A DNA stretch of 64,000 nucleotides from Actinomadura macrotermitis (lineage in GTDB: Bacteria > Actinomycetota > Actinomycetes > Streptosporangiales > Streptosporangiaceae): positions 558,001 to 622,000 of the forward strand of contig NZ_WEGH01000004.1 of NCBI RefSeq assembly GCF_009604375.1, written 5' to 3'. The notes beneath the pieces are model-generated. The model did no database searches and was not told the origin of the DNA. It worked only from the letters and a program-made list of their open reading frames with translations. Shown one piece after another: positions 48,497 through 57,700 of this stretch. Each line of letters begins with the position of its first letter. The first letter of the stretch is position 1. The translations under genes and the position numbers were made by a program.

Positions 48497-49302
48497 GCAC
48501 CGCGACCCTGGCGCCCCCGCCCCTCAGCCGGCGCGTGTCCCCGGGCACCGCCGTCCGCAACACCCTCACCCTGGCCTGGCGCAACCTGGTGCAGATCAAG
48601 CACAACCCGATGGAGCTGCTGGACCTGTCGATCCAGCCCATCATGTTCGTGCTGCTGTTCGCCTACGTGTTCGGGCCCGCGATGGCCGGCAGCGTCGAGA
48701 GGTACCTGCCGGTCGTCATCCCGGGCATCATCGCGCAGAACGCCCTGTTCGCCGGGATGAGCACGGGCTTCGGCCTGAACACCGACATCACCAAGGGCGT
48801 CTTCGACCGGTTCCGCAGCCTGCCGATCTCCCGCAGCGCGCCGCTGGCGGGCCGGATCATCGCCGACACCGTCAAGCAGGCCTGGTCGATGACGATCCTG
48901 CTGCTGGTCGGCCTGCTGATCGGCTTCCGTGTCGGCACCGACGCCTTCTCGGTGCTGCTGGCCTTCCTGCTGCTGCTGTCGTTCGCCCTGCTGTTCTCCT
49001 GGACGTCGGTCTTCATCGCGATGAAGGTCAGCGAGCCGGAGAAGGTGCAGATCTTCGGCTTCGTGGTCATCTTCCCGCTGAGCTTCCTCAGCACCGCGTT
49101 CATCCCCACCACCAAGGGCGTCCCGGGGCCGCTCGCCTGGGTGATGGACAACAGCCCGGTGACGCAGCTGGTCCAGGCCATGCGCGGCCTGCTCGTCGGC
49201 GGCCCCGTCCTGGAGCACGCCCTGATCGCCCTGGCCTGGGGCGTCGGCATCGCGCTCATCTTCGCCCCGCTGTCCCTGCGCGCCTTCAAGAACCGCGCCT
49301 GA
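48493..49302 (+). CDS. drrB: ABC transporter permease, DrrB type
   Basis: A 269-residue permease of the ABC-2 type with six transmembrane helices. Landmarks are NLVQIKHNPMELLDLSIQP before helix 1, GMSTGFGLNTDITKGVFDRFRSLPISRSAPL between helices 2 and 3 (long family loop), and NSPVTQLVQAMRGLLVGGP. The ATG overlaps the drrA stop by four bases (ATGA). The exported compound is unknown; no biosynthetic genes adjoin it. Confidence 0.92.
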   Translation: MSTATLAPPPLSRRVSPGTAVRNTLTLAWRNLVQIKHNPMELLDLSIQPIMFVLLFAYVFGPAMAGSVERYLPVVIPGIIAQNALFAGMSTGFGLNTDITKGVFDRFRSLPISRSAPLAGRIIADTVKQAWSMTILLLVGLLIGFRVGTDAFSVLLAFLLLLSFALLFSWTSVFIAMKVSEPEKVQIFGFVVIFPLSFLSTAFIPTTKGVPGPLAWVMDNSPVTQLVQAMRGLLVGGPVLEHALIALAWGVGIALIFAPLSLRAFKNRA

Positions 49303-49314
49303 CCCTCGCCCCGG

Positions 49315-49352
49315 CGGCCCGGCCCCCTCTCCCCCGAGAGGCGGCCGGGCCG
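49315..49352. terminator. Bidirectional hairpin terminator
   Basis: Outer stem CGGCCCGGCC with GGCCGGGCCG, inner stem CCTCT with AGAGG, small loop. It lies between the stops of drrB (49302) and the convergent MarR gene (49368). Confidence 0.8.
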
Positions 49353-49367
49353 TTCGCGTCCGCGCGG

Positions 49368-49808
49368 TCAGCGGTCCAGGTAGGGGTCGGTGATCTCGCG
49401 GAGCCGGGCGAGGGAGTCGCGCAGCTGGTCCATCCGGCGTTTGCCGAGGTGGGCGGTCCATTCGGCCTCGACCTCGGCGACCGCCGCGGCGGCGACGGGC
49501 AGCAGCGCCTCGGCCTTGGCCGTGAGGCGGACGAGCCGGGCGCGCGCGTCGGCGGGGTCGGGGGTGCGCTCCACGTACCCGGCGGCCTGGATCTGGTCGA
49601 CCAGGTAGCCGGCGGTCTGCTTGGTCACCTGGGCGGCCTCGGCGAGCTCGCTCAGCCGGGTGCCGCCGGGGTTGATCCGGGCCAGGATCCGCGCCTGCGC
49701 CGGGGTGATGTCGTCGATGCCCGCCGCGGCCAGCGCGGCCAGGACCCGCGTCTCGGTGGCGCGGTGGGCGATGAACATCAGCACCGCGAGCGGCGGTTCG
49801 TCGGGCAC
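49368..49808 (-). CDS. MarR family transcriptional regulator
   Basis: A 146-residue winged-helix regulator. The core is ITPAQARILARINPGGTRLSELAEAAQVTKQTAGYLVDQIQAAGYVERTPDPAD, of which TKQTAGYLVDQI is the recognition helix and the ADARARLVRLT turn is the wing. MarR proteins repress efflux or detoxification genes and release DNA on binding phenolic ligands or oxidation. It diverges from a DinB-like gene with an operator-like dyad in between. GTG start. Confidence 0.95.
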   Translation of the reverse strand: MPDEPPLAVLMFIAHRATETRVLAALAAAGIDDITPAQARILARINPGGTRLSELAEAAQVTKQTAGYLVDQIQAAGYVERTPDPADARARLVRLTAKAEALLPVAAAAVAEVEAEWTAHLGKRRMDQLRDSLARLREITDPYLDR

Positions 49809-49823
49809 GTCGACTCCTTGACG

Positions 49824-49844
49824 TTAGTCAGAGGTTCTGATTAA
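49824..49844. promoter_or_regulatory. Probable MarR operator
   Basis: TTAGTCAGA, three bases, TCTGATTAA: nine-base arms with one mismatch, 16 bases from the MarR start codon in an unusually AT-rich 50-base patch. A related half-site, CAGAGAGGCTGAC, follows at about 49851-49863. Confidence 0.65.
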
Positions 49845-49905
49845 TTTAGACAGAGAGGCTGACCAGTTCGGTACGAATATCGTACCATTTCCCCGGAGGA
49901 CGATC

Positions 49906-50553
49906 ATGCGGGACGCCGCGAAGTGGCAGGTCATCGCCGACGAGCGGGCCGGCCTGGCCGACCTGCTCGCCACGCTGACCGCCGACCAGTGGGCGCACCC
50001 CTCGCTCTGCGAAGGATGGACCGTCCGGGAGGTGGCCGCCCACCTCGGCCTCGGGCCGCGCATGGGGCCGGGGAAGACCGCGCTGGCGCTGGCCCGGGCG
50101 CGCGGGAGCTTCGACCGCATGGTGCGCGACACCGCCCTCCGCGAGGCCGCCCGGCCGGCCGGCGAGCTGGTCGCGCTGCTGCGTTCGGGGGCAGGCTCCC
50201 GGCACCTGGCCCCGGGCCAGCGCCTCGACCACGCCCTGCTCGACGTCCTGGTCCACGGCCAGGACATCACGGTGCCCCTCGGCATCCCCCGCCCCGTGCC
50301 CCTGGAGGCGGCCCGGCACTCCGCCGGCGTCCTGTGGCGCATGGGGTTCCCCTTCCACGCGCGCCGGCGGCTGCACGGCGTCCGGCTCACCGCCACCGAC
50401 ACCTCCTGGACCGCCGGGGAGGGCGCCGAGGCCGCCGGGCCGATCGCCGCGCTGCTGTTGCTGCTGACCGGCCGCCACACCGCCGCCCTGCCCCGGCTGG
50501 ACGGCCCCGGGACCGCCGTCGTCGCGGCCCGCGTCCCCTCACCGCTCTCATGA
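49906..50553 (+). CDS. Maleylpyruvate isomerase N-terminal (TIGR03083) family protein
   Basis: A 215-residue DinB-like protein: LADLLATLTADQWAHPSLCEGWTVREVAAHL and LLDVLVHGQDITVPLG give the three usual metal ligands (His in AAHL, His and Asp in VHGQD). The family is mycothiol-linked. It is divergent from the MarR gene and probably its target. The ATG follows CCGGAGGACGATC. Paralogue of the gene at 27151. Confidence 0.9.
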   Translation: MRDAAKWQVIADERAGLADLLATLTADQWAHPSLCEGWTVREVAAHLGLGPRMGPGKTALALARARGSFDRMVRDTALREAARPAGELVALLRSGAGSRHLAPGQRLDHALLDVLVHGQDITVPLGIPRPVPLEAARHSAGVLWRMGFPFHARRRLHGVRLTATDTSWTAGEGAEAAGPIAALLLLLTGRHTAALPRLDGPGTAVVAARVPSPLS

Positions 50554-50566
50554 ACGGAGCCGAGCG

Positions 50567-51088
50567 ATGGCCGCTCACCACCCCTCCCCCAGGCCCGCGC
50601 CCAACGTCCTGTTCCTGCTGGCCGGCCTGATCCTGATCATCGCCGGCGTGGCCCTGATGGCGTTCGGCGCGCTGACCGCCTTCCAGGCGATCCCCCGCGG
50701 CGACCTCCGCCTGGGCGCGGTCCCGGACGCCCGCGGCGACCTGGCGCCGGTGATCAACGGGTTCACCGTGGTCATCGCCGGCTGCACCACGCTGACCGCG
50801 GGCCGCTACCTGTGGCGCGGCGCGCGCCGCCGCGGCCTGCGCGACCGCCTCGGCCGCCTGCTGGTCATCAGCGGCTACCTCGTCGTCACCGTCGCCCTGT
50901 ACGTGCTGACGCGCTACCTCCTGCGCGCCCTCGCCACCGACGACGCCGACGCGTCGGTCCGGATCGTCCTGAACGGCCTGGTCGTCTGCGCCCTGATCGC
51001 GGTCCCCGGCTCCCTGCTCGCCGTCCCCGGCTTCCGGATGGCCAGGGAGGAACCCCTGATGCGAGCCGAGGCCCGAGCACGCTTTTGA
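50567..51088 (+). CDS. Small integral membrane protein of unknown function
   Basis: A 173-residue protein with four predicted transmembrane helices (about 14-38, 62-82, 98-118 and 130-152). No family recognised. ATG 50567 lies 13 bases after the preceding stop, so it may be co-transcribed with the DinB-like gene under MarR control. Confidence 0.75.
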   Translation: MAAHHPSPRPAPNVLFLLAGLILIIAGVALMAFGALTAFQAIPRGDLRLGAVPDARGDLAPVINGFTVVIAGCTTLTAGRYLWRGARRRGLRDRLGRLLVISGYLVVTVALYVLTRYLLRALATDDADASVRIVLNGLVVCALIAVPGSLLAVPGFRMAREEPLMRAEARARF

Positions 51089-51141
51089 ACGAGGGCTTGA
51101 CGGGCTCGCACCCGCATATCCGGCGTGTAGGGTCGGCACGC

Positions 51142-51546
51142 ATGACAACAGACTCACCGGCGCAGACCGTGCAGCGCTTGTTCCCGCTGCTCGCCGAGGG
51201 GAACAGTGCGGAGGCAGCGGCGCTGTTCGCCGACTCGGTGTCGTTCTCGATCCCGCACCCGCCCGGCATTCCGTGGGTGCCGGAGGTCCACTCGGCGGAG
51301 GACATGCGGACGTTCTTCGAGCTGCTGCAGACCCATGTGCAGGCCAAGGAGTTCGACCTGCGCCAGGTCATCGCCGAGGGCGACGATGTCGTGCTCATCG
51401 GGCGCATGGTCTCCCAGGTCAAGAAGACGGGCCGGGACATCGACACGGCGTTCGCCCTGCACGCCACGGTCCAGGACGGGCTGATCACCCGCTATCACCT
51501 CTACGAGGACAGCTACGCCGTCGCCCAGGCCTACTTCGGCGACTGA
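51142..51546 (+). CDS. SnoaL-like/NTF2-fold protein
   Basis: A 134-residue cone-shaped NTF2-like fold: AQTVQRLFPLLAEGNSAEAAALFADSVSFSIP, EDMRTFFELLQ and GRDIDTAFALHATVQDGLITRYHLYED (landmark ends given). Members are ketosteroid-isomerase-like enzymes, hydrolases or binding proteins. The ATG at 51142 has a weak ribosome binding site. It converges with the sigma factor gene, whose own C terminus is also an NTF2-like domain. Confidence 0.85.
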   Translation: MTTDSPAQTVQRLFPLLAEGNSAEAAALFADSVSFSIPHPPGIPWVPEVHSAEDMRTFFELLQTHVQAKEFDLRQVIAEGDDVVLIGRMVSQVKKTGRDIDTAFALHATVQDGLITRYHLYEDSYAVAQAYFGD

Positions 51547-51579
51547 CCGCCCGGCGGACCGCCGGACCAGGGGCTTCCG

Positions 51580-52443
51580 TCAGATCTTCACGGTGGTGAG
51601 TTTCTCGGGGTTGCGGACGCTGTAGACGGCCGTCACGACGCCGTCGCCGACCTCGATGGACGTGACCTGGTCCAGGGCTCCGCCGACGAACACCGCCACG
51701 GAGTGCATGCCGTTGTAGATGCCGACCCGCAGGTCGATGTCGCCCATCCGGGCACCCTTGGCGAGGAGGCCGACGACCAGGCGGGCCACTTTGTCGGGAC
51801 CGTGCACGGGGCGGCGTACCGCGGTCACGATGCCGCCGCCGTCGGCGATGTAGACCACGTCGGGCGCGAGCACGTCCATCAGGGACTGGACGTCGCCGGT
51901 CGCCGCGGCGACCGAGAACCGCTCGGCGACCGAGCGCGCCTCGGACGGCGAGGCGACCGCCGTGTGCCGCTGCGAGCGGACGTGGTCGCGGGCGCGCCGG
52001 TTGAGCTGCCGCACCGCCGCCTCGGACCTGCCGACCGCGGCGGCGATCTCGGCGTAGCCGAAGTCGAACACCTCGCGGAGCACGAACACCGCGCGCTGGG
52101 CCGGCGTCAGCGTCTCCAGGACCAGCAGCATCGCGGTGGTCACGGCCTCGCCGGTGAGCACGTGGTCGACGCCGTCGGGTCCGGTCGCCAGCGGCTCGGG
52201 CAGCCACGGGCCGGGGTACTCCTCCCGCCGGCGGGCGGCGGAGCGCAGCACCATGAGCGCCTGCCGGGTGACGATCCGCGCGAGGTAGGCCCGCGGGTTC
52301 CGCACCGACGCGGCGTCGACCGTGCGCCAGCGCAGGTAGGCGTCCTGCAGCACGTCCTCGGCGTCGGCCACCGAGCCCAGGATCTCGTAGGCGATCGAGA
52401 AGAGCAGCGGGCGGTGCGCCGTGAACTCGTCCGGGCCGGTCAC
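51580..52443 (-). CDS. sigJ: ECF sigma factor of the SigJ/ECF41 type with SnoaL-like C terminus
   Basis: A 287-residue sigma factor. Region 2 (FSIAYEILGSVADAEDVLQDAYLRW) and region 4 (LETLTPAQRAVFVLREVFDFGYAEIAAAVGRSEAAVRQL) are followed by a C-terminal NTF2-like domain (about 180-287: FSVAAATGDVQSLMDVLAPDVVYIADGG). In ECF41 factors this extension replaces a separate anti-sigma factor. Such genes sit beside a carboxymuconolactone decarboxylase, oxidoreductase or epimerase target. Here a flavin oxidoreductase is directly upstream, and the GTG start overlaps its stop (GTGA). Confidence 0.95.
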   Translation of the reverse strand: MTGPDEFTAHRPLLFSIAYEILGSVADAEDVLQDAYLRWRTVDAASVRNPRAYLARIVTRQALMVLRSAARRREEYPGPWLPEPLATGPDGVDHVLTGEAVTTAMLLVLETLTPAQRAVFVLREVFDFGYAEIAAAVGRSEAAVRQLNRRARDHVRSQRHTAVASPSEARSVAERFSVAAATGDVQSLMDVLAPDVVYIADGGGIVTAVRRPVHGPDKVARLVVGLLAKGARMGDIDLRVGIYNGMHSVAVFVGGALDQVTSIEVGDGVVTAVYSVRNPEKLTTVKI

Positions 52444-53516
52444 TTCGGCCCCGGCAGCCAGGCGTAGCGGGCGGTACGGGAGCCGTACCTGGCGTAGGCG
52501 ACCACCCGCGCCTTCGTCACGGCTGCGACGCGCCCGGCGACGTACAGGCGGCGCATCGAGTCGTCGCGGCGGACGACCTGCAGCAGCCCGTCCCGCCGCC
52601 CGAGGCTGACGGCCTGGCCGACGTAGCCCATGGAGAAGGGCCTCGGCCCGCGTCCGTCGACCATGCGGGCCAAGGTATCGGCCGCGTGCGCGCCCTGCGG
52701 CGCGGCGGTGGCGCAGGCCAGGCGGGCACCGGGGACGGCCGCGCAGTCGCCGACCACGAAGACCCGGGGGTCGCTCACGCTGCGCAGGTACTCGTCCACG
52801 ATCGCGCGGCCCTCGGCGTTGACGTCCAGCCCGCTCCGCCGGGCAAGGCCGGGGATGTCCGCCGTGATCGCCCAGAGGGACAGGTCGGAGGGGAGCTCCC
52901 CGCCCGACCGCAGGCGCACGGCGCCGGCGGGTGCTTCGGTGACCGTGTCCTCCACGATCTCCACCGTCAGCCGCCTCAGGGCGGCGCGCACCCGGTCGCG
53001 CGCGCCGGGCGAGAGGGTCGGCACGATCCCCTCCCCCACCAGCCGCACCCGCAGGTCCGGCCTGGCCTCGGCGATCTCGGACGCCGTCTCGGCACCGGTC
53101 AGCCCGCCGCCGACGACGGTGACGACGCTCCCGGCGGCGAGCCCGGCCAGCGCGCCGCGCGCCTGCTCCGCGCCCTCCCAGGCCCCCACCGGGACCGTGC
53201 CCGGCAGCGGCACGGCCGTGCTCCCCACGGCGAGGAACAGGTGGTCGAAGTCCAGGCCGGTGCCGTCGTCCAGGGTGACGCTCCCGTCCCCGACCTTGGC
53301 GACGGTGCCGATCCGCGTCGCGATCCCCTCCCGGAGCATCGAGGAGAGCGGGATCGCCGCCGTGCCGCTCCCGGCGAGGTGCTCGTGCAGCCGCACCCGC
53401 TCGACGAAGTCCGGCCGCGGGTTGACGACCGTGATCCGCGCGTCCGGCACCTTCCTGGCCAGCCGGTTCGCCGCGATCGTCCCCGCGTAGCCGGCGCCCA
53501 CCACCACGACCTGCAT
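52440..53516 (-). CDS. NAD(P)/FAD-dependent oxidoreductase
   Basis: A 358-residue two-dinucleotide-binding flavoprotein: VVVVGAGYAGTIAANRLA at the N terminus (FAD), VVGGGLTGAETASEIAE at about 140 (NAD(P)H) and VFVVGDCAAVPG near 260 (FAD). It is related to type II NADH dehydrogenase and ferredoxin reductases. Coupling to the SigJ-type gene identifies it as the likely ECF41 target. GGGAGG precedes ATG 53516. A CGTCACA element with CATC 16 bases later upstream (minus strand, about 53570) is a weak match to the TGTCACA/CGTC promoter. Confidence 0.92.
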   Translation of the reverse strand: MQVVVVGAGYAGTIAANRLARKVPDARITVVNPRPDFVERVRLHEHLAGSGTAAIPLSSMLREGIATRIGTVAKVGDGSVTLDDGTGLDFDHLFLAVGSTAVPLPGTVPVGAWEGAEQARGALAGLAAGSVVTVVGGGLTGAETASEIAEARPDLRVRLVGEGIVPTLSPGARDRVRAALRRLTVEIVEDTVTEAPAGAVRLRSGGELPSDLSLWAITADIPGLARRSGLDVNAEGRAIVDEYLRSVSDPRVFVVGDCAAVPGARLACATAAPQGAHAADTLARMVDGRGPRPFSMGYVGQAVSLGRRDGLLQVVRRDDSMRRLYVAGRVAAVTKARVVAYARYGSRTARYAWLPGPK

Positions 53517-53610
53517 GTCTGCCTCCCACTGTGGAACCGAGTCGCCCATGGGATGCCGCAGGCCGCCCGCCTGTGACGGGCCGGCGGAGTGACCTGTGCC
53601 ACTGCGGCGG

Positions 53611-53949
53611 CTATGCGGGCGCCTCCGGGTGGGCGGTGGCCCAGGCGCAGATCGCGGCGAGGGGCTCCTGCAGCGACTTCCCCAGCGCGGTCAGCGCGTA
53701 CTCCACATGCTGCGGCGCCGACTCCTTGTACACGTGCCGGCTCACCAGCCCGTCGGCCTCCATGCCGCGCAGCGTCTCGGTCAGCATCTTCTGGGTGATG
53801 CCCGGCAGCCGGTCGCGGAGCCGGGCCGGGCGGTGCGGGCCGTCCAGCAGCGCGTAGACCAGCAGGATGCGCCACTTGGCGCCGAGCCGCTCCAGGGCCT
53901 GGCGGGTGGCGCACGACTCCGCCAGGACGTCGGGTATCACCAGGCCCAT
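53611..53949 (-). CDS. HxlR family transcriptional regulator
   Basis: A 112-residue winged-helix regulator: the N-terminal Cys in SCATRQALERLGAKWRILLVYALL (redox or aldehyde-sensing position), PARLRDRLPGITQKMLTETLRGMEADGLVSRHVY, and YALTALGKSL. ATG 53949 follows GGAAGGGG five bases upstream, and the frame is only weakly protein-like before it. It diverges from an F420:NADP-reductase-like gene; an inverted repeat lies between them. Confidence 0.95.
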   Translation of the reverse strand: MGLVIPDVLAESCATRQALERLGAKWRILLVYALLDGPHRPARLRDRLPGITQKMLTETLRGMEADGLVSRHVYKESAPQHVEYALTALGKSLQEPLAAICAWATAHPEAPA

Positions 53950-53966
53950 CCGCGCCCCTTCCCGGA

Positions 53967-53986
53967 AGGGCACGTCAAGGTGCCCT
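53967..53986. promoter_or_regulatory. Probable HxlR operator
   Basis: AGGGCAC, six bases GTCAAG, GTGCCCT: a perfect 7-bp inverted repeat, 17 bases upstream of the hxlR start and 62 before the divergent reductase start. Confidence 0.6.
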
Positions 53987-54048
53987 CTGTCGGCCGGGCG
54001 CTCCACGCCCTAGCGTCGGCTGCACACGCTAACCGATGAGGGGGACCC

Positions 54049-54708
54049 ATGAAGATCGCGGTATTCGGCACCGGAGAGGTCGGTCAGCGGATCGCCGGGC
54101 GGCTCGCCGGGCTCGGCCACCAGGTCACGCTCGGCTCCCGGACGGCCGGCAACGAGACGGCCGTCCGGTGGGCGCGGGAGAACGGCGGCGCCCAGGGCAC
54201 CTTCGCGGACGCGGCCGAGGGCGCCGAACTGATCGTGAACGCGACCGGCGGGCTGGTCTCGCTGGACGTCCTCACCGCCGCCGGGGCGGCGAACCTGGCC
54301 GGCAAGACCGTCATCGACGTGTCCAATCCGCTGGACTTCTCCGCCGGGTTCCCGCCCGCGCTCGTCGTCCCCGAGGAGGGCAGCGCCGCCGAGCGGCTCC
54401 AGCGGGCCTTCCCCGAGGCGCGCGTGGTCAAGACGCTCAACACCATGAACAACACCGTGATGGTCGACCCGTCCCGGGTGCCCGGCCACCACGAGGTGTT
54501 CGTCTGCGGCGACGACGAGGCGGCGAAGGCCGAGGTCAAGGAGCTGCTGCGGTCCTTCGGCTGGGGCGACGGGCAGATCCTCGACCTCGGCGACCTGTCC
54601 GCCGCGCGGGCGCTGGAGCCGCTGGTGCTGCTGTGGGTGCGCCTGTACGGCGTCCTCGGGACGGGCGACTTCAACTTCTCGGTCGCCCGCGCGGGCCTAC
54701 CGGTGTGA
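54049..54708 (+). CDS. NADPH-dependent F420 reductase-like protein
   Basis: A 219-residue Rossmann protein with AVFGTGEVGQRIAG, GSRTAGN, IVNATGG, and RVVKTLNTMNNTVM, similar in plan to the protein at 7841-8503. It may reduce F420 with NADPH or act on another substrate. It is probably controlled by the divergent HxlR regulator. GAGGGGGACCC precedes the ATG. The last 12 bases overlap the 3' end of the AfsR-type gene on the opposite strand. Confidence 0.9.
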   Translation: MKIAVFGTGEVGQRIAGRLAGLGHQVTLGSRTAGNETAVRWARENGGAQGTFADAAEGAELIVNATGGLVSLDVLTAAGAANLAGKTVIDVSNPLDFSAGFPPALVVPEEGSAAERLQRAFPEARVVKTLNTMNNTVMVDPSRVPGHHEVFVCGDDEAAKAEVKELLRSFGWGDGQILDLGDLSAARALEPLVLLWVRLYGVLGTGDFNFSVARAGLPV

Positions 54709-57700
54709 CGGGCGTTCCACGCCGAACTCGGTGAGGACGTCATCGAAGGTGCGGGTGGCGCCGCGCGCGTGGGCGGCCTCGAACGCGGCGGCGCCGAGGG
54801 CGTCGCGGGCGGCGGCCCCGGTCTCCAGCGCGTCCGCCAGTGACAGGTCGCAGGCGCCCCGGACGGCGTCGGCGGTGCCGAGCAGCACCGCCGCCCGTTC
54901 CGGGTCGCCGTCGTGCAGGGCCAGGGCGGCGTACCCGGCCAGGACCTGCGCGGTGATCGGGTAGTCCAGGGACGTCACGGCGTCGCGCAGCGCCGCCGCC
55001 AGCCGCTGCCGGGCCTGCTCTTCCGCGCCGCTCGCCAGGTCGGTCAGGGCGCGGGTGGTGAGCACCATCGCGCGGAACTGGGGCGGGCCGATGAGGTGTG
55101 CGACGAGCTCCTCGGCGCGGGCGAGGCGCCGGCGGGCCTCCTCCAGGTCGCCGGCGCGGCGGGCGAACTCGCCGTACTGGTAGTGCAGCAGGGCCAGGTC
55201 CTCGGACGTGCCCCTCCGCTCGGCCGCCGGGAACGCCTCCGCCAGCAGCGCGCGGGCGCCCGCTCCGTCGCCCGCCAGGTCCAGCACGTTCGCCAGCTTC
55301 GCGTGGATAGAGATGATCATGGTGCCGCCGAGGGCGCTCGCCAGGCGGATCGACTCCCGGTAGAGCGCGGCCGCCTCGGCGTACCGGCCCGCCCGGCCGA
55401 GCAGCTCGGCCTGGCCGGTCATGGTGAACGACAGCCCCCAGCGGTCGCCGGCCTCCCGGAAGTTGGCCAGGGCGCGGCCGAACTGCTCCGCCAGCTCCTC
55501 GGTCCTGGCGAAGTTGAGCAGGAACTGGGCGCGGATGAAGTGGCCGATGCCGCGCACCCACGGGTCGGGATCGTCCATCAGGGGGTCCAGCACGTCGATC
55601 GACATCTCGTCCCAGCCGAGGCCGTACAGCTCGGCGGCGGCCAGGGAGAGCCGCAGCACCGGGCGCAGCGGCTCGCCGGCGAGCTCCCCGGCGATCTCGC
55701 TGGAGCGCCGCAGCCAGTCGCCGGCCGGGGACTTGGGCCGCTGACTGTCCAGCATGGTCATCGCGCCGACCGCGAAGGCGACCGCGGTCGTCTGGTCCGC
55801 GGGCAGGCCCGGCATCGCGAGCACGAGCGTGGTGTTCTCCGACGCCTCGCCGAGCCGGCCGTGCAGGAACCAGTACCAGCCGAGCGCCGCGCAGAACCGG
55901 ACGGCGAGCGCCGCGTCGCCGGTGCCGGCCGCCCAGCGCAGCGCCGCCTGCAGGTTGTCGTGGTCGGCGGCGAGCCGGGCCAGCCACTCCAGCTGCCCGG
56001 CGCGGAACAGGTGCGGTTCGGCGGCCTCGGCGAGCCCGACCATGGCCGCCGCGTGCCGCCGCCGCACCGCCTCCTCCTCGCCCGCCGCCGCGAGGCGCTC
56101 CAGGCCGTAGGCGCGGATGGTCTCCAGCATCCGGTAGCGGGGCGGGTCCACCGCGGTGTCGGTGAGCACCAGGGACTTGTCGACGAGGGCGGCCAGCACG
56201 TCCAGGACGTCCGCGCGGTCCAGCTCCGGCCCGGCGCAGACCTCCTCGGCGGCCTCCAGGGTCGCGCCGCCGTGGAAGACCGCCAGGCGCCGCCACAGGG
56301 CCCGTTCGGGGCCGTCCAGCAGGTCCCAGCTCCACTCGACGACGGCGCGCAGCGTCTGGTGGCGGGGCAGCGCGGTGCGGCTGCCCGCGTTCAGCAACCG
56401 GAACCGGTCGCCGAGGCGGGCCGCGATCTGGGCCGGCGACATGGCGCGCAGCCGCGCGGCCGCCAGCTCGATCGCCAGCGGCATGCCGTCCAGCGCGCGG
56501 CAGATCCGCACGACGTCGGCGACGTTGGCGCCGGTCACCGCGAAGCGCGGGGACACCGCGACGGCGCGGTCGGCGAACAGCCGGACCGCCGGGTAGGCCG
56601 CCGCCGTGCCGGTGCCGGCGTCCGGCGGGGGCGGCTCCAGCGGCTCGACCGGCCACAGCGTCTCGCCGGTGATGCCGAGCGGTTCGCGGCTGGTCGCCAG
56701 GATCCGCACGCCGGGGCAGCCGGCCAGGAGGCGGTCGGCCAGCCGGGCGGCGGCGTCGAGCAGGTGCTCGCAGTTGTCCAGCAGCAGGAGCAGCCGTTTG
56801 CCGCGCAGCGCCGCGGCCAGCCGGTCCAGCGGGTCGCCGGCGTCGGCCACCGCCAGCCGCCCGCGGCCCGCGGGGAGCAGCACCGTCTCGCGCAGGCCGA
56901 GCGCGGTCAGCACGGCGGAGGGGACCTCGGCGGGATCCTCGACCGGGGCGAGCCCGACGAACCAGACGCCGTCGGGGGCGCTGCCGGCGAGCCGCTCCCC
57001 CGACTCCAGCGACAGCCGTGTCTTGCCGGCGCCGCCGGGGCCGGTGAGGGTGACCAGGCGGCCCTCCTCCAGCAGCCCGGCGACCTGCTTGAGGTCCTCG
57101 TCGCGGCCGATGAAGCTGGTCAAGCGGGTGGGCAGGTTGCCGCGCGGGCCGTCGGCCGGGGCCGCGGGCGTGAGATCGGCGTCGTGGCGCAGCACCGCGA
57201 GGTGGACGTCGCGCAGCTCGGGCGAGGGGTCCACGCCGAGGGCGTCGGCGAGGGCCGCGCGGGCCGACTCGTACTGGGCGAGCGCGTCGGCCTGCCGCCC
57301 GGACGCGTACAGGGCGCGCATCAGCCGGGCCCGCAGCGGCTCCGACAGCGGGTCGTCCCGGGTCAGCGCCTCGAGCTCGGGGATGAGCGCGGCGTGGCGG
57401 CCGAGCGCCAGATCGGCGTCGAGGCGTTCCAGCAGGGCGGCCCGGCGCAGCCCCTCCAGCCGCACGGCCGGGCCTTCGGCGAACGGCTGCCCGGCGGCGT
57501 CGGCGAGGGCCGGGCCCCGCCAGAGCGCGAGGGCCTCGCGCAGCTCCCGCGCGCGATCGGCCGGGTCCGCCAGCGCGCGGGCACGGGCCAGCCGCGCCTC
57601 GAAGTCGTGGGCGTCGACCGCCTCGGGCGGCAGGACCAGCCGGTACGCGCCGGCCCGCGACTCCAGGTACTCGCGGCCGATCACCGTGCGCAGGCGCGAG

